A stretch of 64,000 nucleotides of DNA from a virus: positions 1 through 64,000 of IMG/VR virus record IMGVR_UViG_3300037264_006128. One strand, 5' to 3'. How positions within the stretch are numbered: the stretch's first letter is position 1; each line of letters begins with the position of its first letter. Of the stretch, positions 21,228 to 28,951 are shown piece after piece. The notes beneath the pieces are model-generated. The model had not been told where the DNA came from and ran no database searches. It worked only from the letters and a program-made list of their open reading frames with translations. The position numbers were made by a program, and so were the translations under genes.

Positions 21228-22751
21228 ATGAAGGAGCTGATCGAACAGCTGAAACAGGCAAGAAAGGTGGCGACCCCACTGGTGGTGGTGGGGACGTATG
21301 ACCCGGAAGTTACGTTGACCACCCTGCGTACGTTGCTGAACGGAAAGAGCCCGCTGTTGACGTGGGATTGCGTTGACGGCGTACGGGAAAGGAACGAGCT
21401 GGGGCAGGCGGCAATGAGTGCTGTAAACCCAGAGCAGTGCTTCAAACCTACGGGGATGCTGGTGCAGGCAAGGGAACTACCGGCGAAGACCGTTTTGGCA
21501 ATGGTTCACCCGCATCGGTTCTTCGATGACCCCACGGTGGTAGAGGCGATTCGGCAGCTACGCGACCCGTTCGCTACGAACACGCGCATGCTGGTGCTGC
21601 TGTGCCCGGAGGCATCGGTGCCGCAGGAGTTGCGGCAATCGGTGGTGACGCTGAACGAACGGCTGCCTACAAAGGAGCAGCTGAGTTCCGTGGCGCAGGT
21701 GGTGTACAACGACCTGCGGGAGAAGAACCCGGCAACGCCAGCCCCTACCGAACAGGACCTGACGGCCGCGGCGCAAGCCATGCAGGGGTTCGGCAAGTTC
21801 ATGGCTAGCCAGGTCGGCTACCTGGGGATCAACTTCGATACCGCACGGGTGGACATCGAAGCGATGTGGGGCGTGAAGCGTTCGTTGATTGCGCAGGTGC
21901 CGGGGCTGAGCGCGGTGGAACCGGGCCTAACGTTTGCGGACATCGGCGGTTGCGGGGCGGCGAAGGAATACATGCTGCGCCGCGCTGCCGGAAAGAGGCG
22001 CCCAGCCCTGATCGTGATGATTGACGAGATCGAGAAGCAGATGGCGGGGAGCGGTTCCGGTGGGGATTCCAGTGGTGTGAGCACCTACATCAAGGGCGCG
22101 ATTCTGCAAGCGTGGCAGGACTACGAGTGGGATGGGATGTTGGAGCCGGGGCCGCCGGGGTGCAGCAAGAGCCACTTCATCAAGTGCTGCGCGGCGGAAC
22201 TGAAAGTGCCTGTTTTCAAGATGGACCTTGGCGCGACCAAGGGCCAGTACGTGGGCGTATCCGAACAGAACATCAACGAGGCCTTGCGCACGTTGCACGC
22301 CATCGGCGGGAAGGACGTGTTCTTCATGGCCACGTGCAACGACATGCAGGTGGTGACCGCCGATCTGCGACGCCGGTTCCGTTCTGGCGTATGGTACTTC
22401 CCACTTCCGGGGGGCGACGAGTTGGACGCGATCTGGGGCATTCACCTTACCAAACGCGGATTGCCGCTGGATATGCCGCGGCCGGACGATACGAACTACA
22501 CCGGCAGCGACGTGGAAACGGTGTGCGAACGGGCGTGGGAGCTGGAGATCGACTTGAAAGAAGCGGCCGAGAAGTACCTGACGCCAGTGTTCAAGACCAA
22601 CCGGGAAAGCATCCTAGCGTTGGAGAAGTTGGCGGCAGGGCGATTCCTGGACGCGAACACCGGAGGGCTGTACAACCCAAGCGCAGGTAGCCGCAGACAG
22701 GTCAGGCGGGTTTCCTCCGGGCGTGGGTTGGGAGCCGTGGCGAATGGGTAG
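21228..22751 (+). CDS. ycf46: Ycf46-like AAA+ ATPase with rearranged core (507 aa)
   Basis: AAAGGAGGTG precedes the ATG. Residues 1-175 match the N-terminal domain of Ycf46-type ATPases: PLVVVGTYDPE start, TWDCVDG, HPHRFFDDP, a VLLCP strand and ERLPTKE. An AAA+ core follows, but in unusual order. First come ADIGG and a Walker B strand IVMIDEIEK (Asp-Glu at 266-267) with a Gly/Ser loop. Then come the P-loop GPPGCSKS (308-315), VGVSE, the sensor-1 strand FFMATCND (about 367) and an Arg finger region LRRRFRSG. In canonical AAA+ proteins the P-loop comes first. The lid follows, to about residue 450. It probably remodels a protein target with its DUF1257 and DUF2997 neighbours. Confidence 0.8.
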   Translation: MKELIEQLKQARKVATPLVVVGTYDPEVTLTTLRTLLNGKSPLLTWDCVDGVRERNELGQAAMSAVNPEQCFKPTGMLVQARELPAKTVLAMVHPHRFFDDPTVVEAIRQLRDPFATNTRMLVLLCPEASVPQELRQSVVTLNERLPTKEQLSSVAQVVYNDLREKNPATPAPTEQDLTAAAQAMQGFGKFMASQVGYLGINFDTARVDIEAMWGVKRSLIAQVPGLSAVEPGLTFADIGGCGAAKEYMLRRAAGKRRPALIVMIDEIEKQMAGSGSGGDSSGVSTYIKGAILQAWQDYEWDGMLEPGPPGCSKSHFIKCCAAELKVPVFKMDLGATKGQYVGVSEQNINEALRTLHAIGGKDVFFMATCNDMQVVTADLRRRFRSGVWYFPLPGGDELDAIWGIHLTKRGLPLDMPRPDDTNYTGSDVETVCERAWELEIDLKEAAEKYLTPVFKTNRESILALEKLAAGRFLDANTGGLYNPSAGSRRQVRRVSSGRGLGAVANG

Positions 22752-23172
22752 CCGGCGGAAGAAGGGCCAGTGCAGACCCGCGCCGCCGCCGCCACAAAAG
22801 CCAGCCAAGAAGATCGAGGTTGTTCGCCTGATCTTCATCGCGCTCTGCGTTGGCTACATCTTCGTGGCAAGGGAACCGGACCCAGAGTGCGGCAAGGCAC
22901 AGGCGCGGTTCTACGTGGCGGTGGAGGAATCAATGCGCCAGCAATCGTGTAGTGGGCTGAAGCAGGCGAGGGTGGAACTGGAGAAGATCCGCGCCCACTG
23001 CGGAAAGGCTGGGGCGTCGAACGAAGCGCGGATGCAGCGGTTGCAGGACATGGGCATCTGCGGGGTACGGCAATCATTCTTCTACTTCGAGGTTCCGATG
23101 GGGGAGGAGGATGATCTGGGATGGGCAGAGGAATGGGCCGCGAAGGCGGTGGAATACGTAACGGCGTTGTGA
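22744..23172 (+). CDS. Single-pass membrane protein in the ATPase module (142 aa)
   Basis: The ATG overlaps the end of the ATPase gene. Residues 1-25 are basic and Pro-rich (positive-inside). About residues 26-42 (VVRLIFIALCVGYIFVA) form one transmembrane helix. The rest is an acidic helical domain with five Cys residues, presumably in the periplasm by the positive-inside rule. Its place inside the Ycf46/Ycf35 unit suggests a membrane anchor for the complex; this is inference. Confidence 0.6.
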   Translation: MGSRRKKGQCRPAPPPPQKPAKKIEVVRLIFIALCVGYIFVAREPDPECGKAQARFYVAVEESMRQQSCSGLKQARVELEKIRAHCGKAGASNEARMQRLQDMGICGVRQSFFYFEVPMGEEDDLGWAEEWAAKAVEYVTAL

Positions 23173-23203
23173 GTAACGCGCGAATTTACAAAGGAGGTGT
23201 ACG

Positions 23204-23668
23204 GTGAGCCATACGGTAAGTATCGAAATCGAGGTGACAGACTTGCACGCACTGGGGAAAGCCGCGGAAGACTGCGGATTGACGTTGGCGCTCGGACAGG
23301 AAACGTACCGCAAGTACCAGCGTTCAACCCCGGGGGAATGCACCCACGCCATTGGGGACCCGGCCGCCACGCGGACGTACGAAGTGGGCATAATGGAAGT
23401 CGGCTGCGAGGAGAAGGGCGCCCGCTACGAATTGATGTGGGACCCATACAATGGTGGGTACGGCCTGATGGATCACGTTGGGGAGGGCGCCTGTAAGCTG
23501 CGCCAGGCGTATGCCGTGCGGGTGGCGGAGAAGCAGGCACGTAAGGAAGGGTGGGAGGTGAACCTGAAGAAGCAGGACAACGGGGATGTGGTGTTGGAGC
23601 TGCGGCAGGAAGTAGGGGCAGGGGCGCAACAGTACGGCGCCGCCGCTCAGGCAGGACGCAACTGGTAG
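23204..23668 (+). CDS. ycf35: Ycf35-like protein, DUF1257 (154 aa)
   Basis: GTG start after AAAGGAGGTG. The start SHTVSIEIEVTDLHALGKA and the GQETYR strand are the hallmark of DUF1257/Ycf35. Later parts also fit: a WDPYNGGYGL turn, LRQAYAVRVAEKQARKEGW helix and a final strand DVVLELR. Length agrees with the family. In cyanobacteria and other bacteria DUF1257 genes are found near Ycf46-type ATPases and DUF2997; the same set is present here, in one operon. Confidence 0.8.
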   Translation: MSHTVSIEIEVTDLHALGKAAEDCGLTLALGQETYRKYQRSTPGECTHAIGDPAATRTYEVGIMEVGCEEKGARYELMWDPYNGGYGLMDHVGEGACKLRQAYAVRVAEKQARKEGWEVNLKKQDNGDVVLELRQEVGAGAQQYGAAAQAGRNW

Positions 23669-23682
23669 GAAAGGAGGGAGCG

Positions 23683-23994
23683 ATGGCAAGGACGGCATTG
23701 ACAGACGGATCGGGTAGGTGGTTCGACCCAACGAAGTCTCAATCTTGGGAAGAAGGGACTTACTGGAACGGGAACAACCCCATTTCAATGGTGACCGGCA
23801 GCCAGTGGAATCACGAACAGCTCTACCGAACCAAGGGTGGCCGGTGGATCCTGCACGGGTGGTCCCAATGGCAAGGTTCCACGGACAGCTGGGCGGAAAT
23901 CACAAATGAAACTGCCGCACGTTGGCTCGTGCGCAACGAATGCGAGCCGCACGAAGCATGTGCGGCGGAGTTTGCGGAACTGGAAATCCAGTGA
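23683..23994 (+). CDS. Conserved hypothetical protein with TGSQW...WSQW motif (103 aa)
   Basis: GAAAGGAGGG precedes the ATG at 23683. The motif pair VTGSQWNHEQLYRT and WSQWQGS, followed by a helix AARWLVRNE, is a pattern I associate with a family of small proteins in mobile elements and phages. It lies between the DUF1257 and DUF2997 genes. Role unknown. Confidence 0.6.
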   Translation: MARTALTDGSGRWFDPTKSQSWEEGTYWNGNNPISMVTGSQWNHEQLYRTKGGRWILHGWSQWQGSTDSWAEITNETAARWLVRNECEPHEACAAEFAELEIQ

Positions 23995-24010
23995 AGGGAA
24001 GGAGGCGTTG

Positions 24011-24205
24011 ATGGCAGAGGTGTTCGTGAAAGTAACGGTTCACGCAGATGCGAAGACCGAAATTGCCGTGATGGAAGGCGCGGCCGGGGTGGAGTGCGAA
24101 AACCTGACAGCGGGGCTGGAGAAGGCGTTGGGGGTGCCGAAGAACCGCCAGCACACGGAAGACTACTTCAAGGTGAAGCGGCAGGGGCAGAGGCTGCGAT
24201 CGTAA
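24011..24205 (+). CDS. DUF2997 protein (64 aa)
   Basis: GAAGGAGG precedes the ATG. The fold signature is clear: a first strand (AEVFVKVTVHADAKTEIAV), a Gly-x-x-C turn (GVECENLTAGLEKALG) and a final DYF. This matches DUF2997 in order and length. It completes the Ycf46/Ycf35/DUF2997 set. Confidence 0.75.
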   Translation: MAEVFVKVTVHADAKTEIAVMEGAAGVECENLTAGLEKALGVPKNRQHTEDYFKVKRQGQRLRS

Positions 24206-24225
24206 GGGCGGGAGGAGGTGAAACG

Positions 24226-24483
24226 ATGACATTCCTAACGGCACACTGCCTGGTGATCAAGCGGGACGGGACGATCAAGTGCGTGTACAACGATCGCGTG
24301 CAGCCGACCCTGGAAGGGCTTGGGGGAAAAATGAGCATCCGCAGGGCCAGCCACGTGGAGCCAACGGCGGATTGCAAGTGGGAAGCGGACCTTTCGCCTT
24401 CCCAGGGCCCGGTGCTGGGACCGTTCGAACGGCGGGAAGATGCGCTGGAAGCGGAACGGGCGTGGCTAGGGAGAAACTTGTAA
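24226..24483 (+). CDS. Conserved small protein with RASHVEP motif (85 aa)
   Basis: GGAGGAGGTG precedes the ATG. The pattern (IKRDGTIKCVYND, IRRASHVEP, GPVLGPFERREDALEAE) is one I associate with small phage and plasmid proteins of unknown role. It shares the operon with the Ycf46 module. Confidence 0.6.
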   Translation: MTFLTAHCLVIKRDGTIKCVYNDRVQPTLEGLGGKMSIRRASHVEPTADCKWEADLSPSQGPVLGPFERREDALEAERAWLGRNL

Positions 24484-24515
24484 GCGGGCTGGCAGCCCAA
24501 AAGGAGGAACAAGCA

Positions 24516-25505
24516 ATGAGTGAGGCAACGGAACAGGCAACTGAGAGCGCGCAGAACCAGGAAGTGGCCGCCAGCTTGATGAGCAAGTGCGTGGCCCTGG
24601 AAATCCGCAAGAGCGTACTGAACGTACAGCGAAAGACCAACGTGCGCAAGGCGCAGGCATCGGGGGATGGGGAGGTGACCAACATCGCGGAAATGGAAGG
24701 CGCGGTGTTGACGGATGCGGACCCGGATCAGGTGACGGTGCACAAGCGGATCCTGGACAGCCCGGAACTGAAGCAGGTAACCAAGAAGGACGGCGAGATT
24801 ACGCGGTGGCTGGACGATCGTTCCCTGAAGAGCTGCTTCCGGGGCGTGAAGTTCGTGCCGGTGGTGCTGTTGGAAGAGGTGGACGAACGGCTGTGCGAGT
24901 ACGTGGAAAACGAACGGCCCGTGTTGATCGAGGCATTCTTCGAAACGTACCCGGCGATGAAGGAGAAAGCCGAAGCGGAGTTGGGCAGCCTGTACCAGGA
25001 GTCGGACTATCCGCCGGAAACGTACTTGCGGGAGAAATTCAACTTCCGCTGGCAGTACCTAACGTACGACACGCCAGGCCGCCTGAAGCAGCTGAAGCGG
25101 GACGTGTGGCAGCGGGAAAAGGAGAAGATGAACGAACGGTTGACGGAGGCGTACGGGGAAATCCAGCAATCCCTGCGCGTGGTGTTCGCCGAACTGGTCG
25201 GCAACATGGCCACCTTCCTGCAGCCGGACGAGGAAGGGAAGCCCCGGCGGTTCAAGAAATCCAGCGTGGAGAAACTGGTGGGATTCATCGAGCTGTTCCA
25301 ACAGCGGAACGTGACCGACGATGCGCAGCTTGCTGGGCTGGTGGAAACCGCGAAGGAGATGTTGGAAGGAACGGACGCGGAAGATCTGCGCAAAGACGAG
25401 GCGCTACGGGCCGCGTTGGCGGACGGCATGGGCACGTTGTCTGTGGAACTGAAGAAGCTGACGGAGCAGGCGCCCACCCGGGGGCTGCTGGGGGAAGACG
25501 AGTAG
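24516..25505 (+). CDS. DUF3150-like helical protein (329 aa)
   Basis: AAAAGGAGG precedes the ATG at 24516. Residues 35-110 resemble the start of DUF3150 proteins. A segment FRGVKFVPVVLLEEVDERL then leads into a long helical region, with a FNFRWQYLTYDTPG turn near residue 175 and a helical C-terminus. DUF3150 genes are often neighbours of MoxR-type AAA+ ATPases; here the neighbour is the Ycf46-like ATPase. Assignment to the family is by pattern only and moderately secure. It may be the substrate adaptor of the ATPase. Confidence 0.5.
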   Translation: MSEATEQATESAQNQEVAASLMSKCVALEIRKSVLNVQRKTNVRKAQASGDGEVTNIAEMEGAVLTDADPDQVTVHKRILDSPELKQVTKKDGEITRWLDDRSLKSCFRGVKFVPVVLLEEVDERLCEYVENERPVLIEAFFETYPAMKEKAEAELGSLYQESDYPPETYLREKFNFRWQYLTYDTPGRLKQLKRDVWQREKEKMNERLTEAYGEIQQSLRVVFAELVGNMATFLQPDEEGKPRRFKKSSVEKLVGFIELFQQRNVTDDAQLAGLVETAKEMLEGTDAEDLRKDEALRAALADGMGTLSVELKKLTEQAPTRGLLGEDE

Positions 25506-25544
25506 GGGGGGCATCCTACACGAGGGCTTGCACAGCTGCTGCGT

Positions 25545-25573
25545 TTGCAACGACACGGCGGTTGTGCAAGCAT
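25545..25573 (+). promoter_or_regulatory. Possible internal promoter
   Basis: TTGCAA (25545-25550), 17 bp, AAGCAT (25568-25573), in the 90-bp gap after the DUF3150-like gene. A second GGGCTTGCAC motif lies just upstream. The -10 box is poor. Confidence 0.35.
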
Positions 25574-25594
25574 GGGGGGAAGGAAGGGAACGAC

Positions 25595-25813
25595 ATGAAA
25601 GTGTTTGTTTGGGAAGAAATCTGCCAATGTGCCACCCGCTACCATCACGAAGGTGGGGTTGTGGTCTTTGCGGAAAGCGAAACCCGGGCACGGGAGATTG
25701 CCAATGCGTGCCCAGGATGCGCGATCGATCCAACGGAGCACCCCAATGACATTCGGGAAGTGGCGGGCGGCGAAGAGGCAGTTTACATCATGCCGAATGC
25801 GGGGTGTTGCTGA
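25595..25813 (+). CDS. Conserved small phage protein (72 aa)
   Basis: GGAAGGGAACGAC precedes the ATG. The start MKVFVWEEI, a YHHEGGVVVFAES strand and a helix RAREIANA are features I associate with a small family of phage proteins. Several Cys residues suggest metal binding. The recurrent GGAGCGC block and a palindromic element follow. Confidence 0.6.
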   Translation: MKVFVWEEICQCATRYHHEGGVVVFAESETRAREIANACPGCAIDPTEHPNDIREVAGGEEAVYIMPNAGCC

Positions 25814-25863
25814 GAAGGCGGAAGGGGAGGTGGAACAAGGAGCGCTCGCCAAGGGAGCGGGGG

Positions 25864-25890
25864 ATATAACGAAGGGGACAAAGCTTACTG
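25864..25890 (+). repeat. Dispersed imperfect palindrome (divergent left arm)
   Basis: Right arm CTTACTG intact, left arm ATATAAC. The element lies 6 bp before the AAAGGAGG of the next gene. The left arm and middle (TAACGAAGGG) match the copy at 20699, so these two form a subfamily. Confidence 0.55.
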
Positions 25891-25910
25891 AGCAGAAAGG
25901 AGGCTAAGTG

Positions 25911-26240
25911 ATGATAGTGGACGTTCCAGGAGAAGGGCAGTACAGCATCCGATTCGCCTACTTCCCAAGCGAAGACGGACGAAGGGCGGTTGGCTGTACC
26001 ATCGACAAGGTGGTGATGGATGGCGATGAGCCAACCTACCACACGCGCGCGGAGGGGATTTCTACGTGCAGCCGCAAGGACAACTACTGCCGCAAGGTGG
26101 GCCGCCTGATCGCTTTCCGGCGCGCGGTCGAGGAGGCTTTCCCGGGACCGAACCTCGAACGCAAGCGGGCCAGGGAGATGTTCTGGGGGACATTCCGCGC
26201 CATTTGCAAGCTGCCGGCAAAGAATCGCGGGGTGAGATAG
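25911..26240 (+). CDS. Hypothetical basic protein (109 aa)
   Basis: AAAGGAGG precedes the ATG. Beta-rich N-terminus, two Cys in a CSRKDNYC loop, then an Arg/Lys-rich helix. Family unknown. It directly abuts the next gene. Confidence 0.5.
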   Translation: MIVDVPGEGQYSIRFAYFPSEDGRRAVGCTIDKVVMDGDEPTYHTRAEGISTCSRKDNYCRKVGRLIAFRRAVEEAFPGPNLERKRAREMFWGTFRAICKLPAKNRGVR

Positions 26241-26573
26241 ATGCCTGGCGACGGGAAGCCGATTGGACACGTGAAGTTCTCCAGGTACTCCTGCGATATT
26301 TTTGCCCATAGGTATCGTGGGGGCGGTGGGGTAGCGCTGGAGTTGATCGAACAGGGAACAGGGCAGCCAGTTGCGGTGGCGACCGTGAACATGCCGGAAG
26401 CACCGCGGGAGGGATGTGTGTGGGCGAAGGATTGGATGGAGAACGAAGGGTTGATGGCGGAGATGACCGCCGCGAAGATCTGGGCGCCGACTGGGAGGAC
26501 GGCCCCATCTGGACACGTGCTGGTGTACGAATGCCGGCTGTTGGCGGAGATTCCAGGGGAACAAGAAGGGTAA
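26241..26573 (+). CDS. DUF4313-like protein (110 aa)
   Basis: The ATG follows the previous TAG directly. The pattern of strands with VATVNMPEAP, then W(A)KDWMENEGLM and a PTGR turn with a C-terminal YECRL strand resembles DUF4313 proteins (VNL, KDYSENEG, small C-terminal strand). Role unknown. Followed by 47 bp without other features. Confidence 0.5.
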   Translation: MPGDGKPIGHVKFSRYSCDIFAHRYRGGGGVALELIEQGTGQPVAVATVNMPEAPREGCVWAKDWMENEGLMAEMTAAKIWAPTGRTAPSGHVLVYECRLLAEIPGEQEG

Positions 26574-26620
26574 GAGGAGCAACCAGATTCTGTTAGACGA
26601 AGAGAAAGGAGAACGAAAAG

Positions 26621-26902
26621 ATGCCGAATGACAAGACAGCAACGATGCAGTGCCCGCACTGCGAGGGAAGCGGGATTGCCCCGCTGCCGAAACCGCTCCT
26701 ACAAACCGTGCAGGCGCTGGGAAGCGAATCGCTGGGCATGACGGAGATGATGCACAGGATGAAGATCACCAGCCAGTTGGCGAACTACAGGCTCTCCCGC
26801 CTACTGAAGTTGGGGGTGCTCCAGAAGGTCGCCGTTGACGGAAGACCCAAGTACCGGCTGGCCGTGCGCCGGCCGAAGAGCAAACCAAGAAAGGTGGCGT
26901 AG
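26621..26902 (+). CDS. Zinc finger plus winged-helix regulator (93 aa)
   Basis: AAAGGAG precedes the ATG. CPHCEGSG near residue 11 is a DnaJ-like zinc-knuckle motif. Residues 30-80 form a helix-turn-helix with LGMTEMMHRMKITSQLANYRL and a KLGVLQKV wing. The C-terminus is basic. A DNA-binding regulator of the early operon, or a RecT accessory factor, is likely; target unknown. Confidence 0.55.
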   Translation: MPNDKTATMQCPHCEGSGIAPLPKPLLQTVQALGSESLGMTEMMHRMKITSQLANYRLSRLLKLGVLQKVAVDGRPKYRLAVRRPKSKPRKVA

Positions 26903-26904
26903 GT

Positions 26905-28218
26905 ATGGCGAACGGAAAACCGACGCAGCAAGACGATCCGCAGAACAAGAAACTGGCGACCGTGCCAGAAGGGGCAGCTGAATTCTCCCTGACGGTTCGC
27001 GGCAACCAGCCGGACCAGATGGTGGTACGGCCCCACAACCTGGACGAACTGCTCGCGAACGCGAAGATGATCGCCTTTTCGAATCTCGTGCCGGAAGCAT
27101 TCAAGGGCAAGCCGGATGATGTCGCCGTGGCTATCCAGATGGGAATGGAAGTGGGATTGCACCCCATGCAGGCAATGCAGTCCATCGCCGTGATCCGTGG
27201 CCGACCGTGCATCTGGGGGGAAGCCGTGAAGGCTTTGGTGCTCTCCAGCGGCCTGTGTGAATACTGGATTGATTCCCCGCCGGATCAGATCCGCGAAACG
27301 GGGGTCGCCACCTGCCGCACGAAACGGCGCGGCTGGCCGGAGGAGTCCGTTTACAGCTTTTCCGTTGACGACGCCAAGATCGCCGGCCTGTGGGGGAAAG
27401 AGGGCCCATGGAAGGCATACCCTGCCCGGATGCTACTCGCCCGCGCACGCGGCTTCCTGGCAAAGGACACGTATCCAGACGTTCTGCGGGGCATGGCGGT
27501 ACGGGAAGAGGTGGATGATCTGCCGGAAGCGGGGCAGTTCGCTGCCGCGGAGGTGATCATCCCGTTGCAGGAGCCGCGGCGGAAGAGTGCGGCCGAAGCC
27601 TCCCGGGAAACCGTCACGGTTCAGCGCGTGGTTCCCGAAGAAGCGATCAATGCGGAGTTTCACGTGAAACACGCCCAGGCCGCCGAAGCGGAGGAAGCCC
27701 CACCGCAGAAGAAGACGGTGCCGCCGAAGAAGCAACCTGAACCGAAGCCCGCCCTGAAAGTTCAGGAGGATCCGCCGCCACCGCCACCAGACGACGACCC
27801 TCAAGGCGAAGACCAGCCGCCATTTGACGCGCCAACCACAACCAAGGCCTCCGTGGAAAAGGCGCAGGCGGCAGAGGCGGAGCTGGGCGAACAGCTGAAC
27901 CTCCTGAAGGGCGCAGCAAAGCCAGCCGCACAACCCGTGGCGCAGGAGGCCAAACGTGCGCCTGCGAAAGCAACCGCCTGGGAGCTGACTACGACGGTGC
28001 AATACGCAGGGAAGCAGATCAAGACCGGCGGGATCAGTGCCATCACCCTGCTAAAAGTGCAGCGCGGGGCAGAGCGGTTCGATGGCATTCACTACCAGGG
28101 CGCGGCGACGGAGGCCCTGGCAACGATGTTCCCGGACGACACCCCGCCGGGGTTTGAATACCTGGGCGAAGACGCAGGGCGGGAATTCTTGCAGTACATG
28201 AAAGAGAACGAGAAGTAG
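26905..28218 (+). CDS. recT: RecT-family single-strand annealing protein (437 aa)
   Basis: Residues about 40-200 contain the RecT core: AIQMGMEVGLHPMQAMQSIAV, IRGRPCIWGEA, a WKAYPARMLLARARGF segment and DTYPDVLRG. This family anneals complementary single strands during phage recombination. A long Pro/Ala/Glu/Lys linker (about residues 240-340) and a separate C-terminal domain of about 80 residues follow, which makes it longer than most RecT proteins. The exonuclease gene follows 16 bp downstream, the normal pairing. Confidence 0.85.
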   Translation: MANGKPTQQDDPQNKKLATVPEGAAEFSLTVRGNQPDQMVVRPHNLDELLANAKMIAFSNLVPEAFKGKPDDVAVAIQMGMEVGLHPMQAMQSIAVIRGRPCIWGEAVKALVLSSGLCEYWIDSPPDQIRETGVATCRTKRRGWPEESVYSFSVDDAKIAGLWGKEGPWKAYPARMLLARARGFLAKDTYPDVLRGMAVREEVDDLPEAGQFAAAEVIIPLQEPRRKSAAEASRETVTVQRVVPEEAINAEFHVKHAQAAEAEEAPPQKKTVPPKKQPEPKPALKVQEDPPPPPPDDDPQGEDQPPFDAPTTTKASVEKAQAAEAELGEQLNLLKGAAKPAAQPVAQEAKRAPAKATAWELTTTVQYAGKQIKTGGISAITLLKVQRGAERFDGIHYQGAATEALATMFPDDTPPGFEYLGEDAGREFLQYMKENEK

Positions 28219-28234
28219 CGGTGGGGGTGGGATC

Positions 28235-28834
28235 ATGGAACGGAGCGAGTACCCAAGTGTCACAAAGATCATACGGGGCATGGGCCTCTATAAGGCCATG
28301 CCTACTGGTGGCGTTGCCACGGGGAACATGCAGCGCGGAATGGAGCGCGGAACGCTAGCCCACTCCGTCTGCCAACTGTGGGATCAGGAAGACCTTGACG
28401 AAAGCTCCGTTGACCCCCGCCTTGACCCATACCTGGAAGGATTCAAGCTGTGGAAGCGGGATTACGAGACGGTGCCGATCTGGTGGGAAATCCCCATGTT
28501 CGACGACACGTTGCAAGCAAAGGGGCGGCCGGACACGGGGCAGTGGGTACGTGGGTACAGAACGTTGGTGGACCTGAAAACAGGGGATGGTGGGGCGGAC
28601 CCGGCGCATCCGATCCAGGGGGCGGCGTACAGGCGCATGGTGATGCTCCCGGAAAACCTCTCCGTAAGCCGTATGGTGCAAACAGCGGACATTTACTTCG
28701 GGAATCTCTACCTACTGTCCAACGGGAAGTACCAATACTTCGAATGCTCCCAGGAGGATATTCTTGGGGCAGAACAGAAGTGGCTCGCCGCCGTGCTTCT
28801 CTACCACTTCCGGCTCCAGCACGGCCGCCTCTAA
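28235..28834 (+). CDS. PD-(D/E)XK exonuclease, RecT partner (199 aa)
   Basis: The ATG has GGTGGGGGTGGG upstream. Glu 86 (WWEIP), Asp 100 (GRPD) and Asp 113-x-Lys 115 (VDLKTG) form the PD-(D/E)XK active-site pattern. The order of residues and the downstream Gln in HPIQGAAYRR match RecB/Cas4-like phage exonucleases. It would resect double-stranded ends to give the strand annealed by the RecT protein. Confidence 0.75.
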   Translation: MERSEYPSVTKIIRGMGLYKAMPTGGVATGNMQRGMERGTLAHSVCQLWDQEDLDESSVDPRLDPYLEGFKLWKRDYETVPIWWEIPMFDDTLQAKGRPDTGQWVRGYRTLVDLKTGDGGADPAHPIQGAAYRRMVMLPENLSVSRMVQTADIYFGNLYLLSNGKYQYFECSQEDILGAEQKWLAAVLLYHFRLQHGRL

Positions 28835-28854
28835 CCCCACCCCTCCTAAGCCCG

Positions 28855-28880
28855 CAGTACGCCAGCTGCCAGGCTTACTG
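28855..28880 (+). repeat. Dispersed 26-bp imperfect palindrome
   Basis: CAGTACG begins at 28855, CTTACTG ends at 28880. This is the rightmost copy found. Confidence 0.75.
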
Positions 28881-28898
28881 AGGAGTTTTGAGAATCTT

Positions 28899-28928
28899 GA
28901 TCCGGCCGTTCTGGCGTGCGGCCGGATC
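28899..28928 (+). terminator. Perfect 10-bp hairpin between cistrons
   Basis: GATCCGGCCG (28899-28908) and CGGCCGGATC (28919-28928) with a 10-nt loop, 23 bp before the next ATG. It could be a processing site, attenuator or operator. No T-run follows. Confidence 0.5.
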
Positions 28929-28951
28929 GCAACCGAAAGGAATGGTGAACG

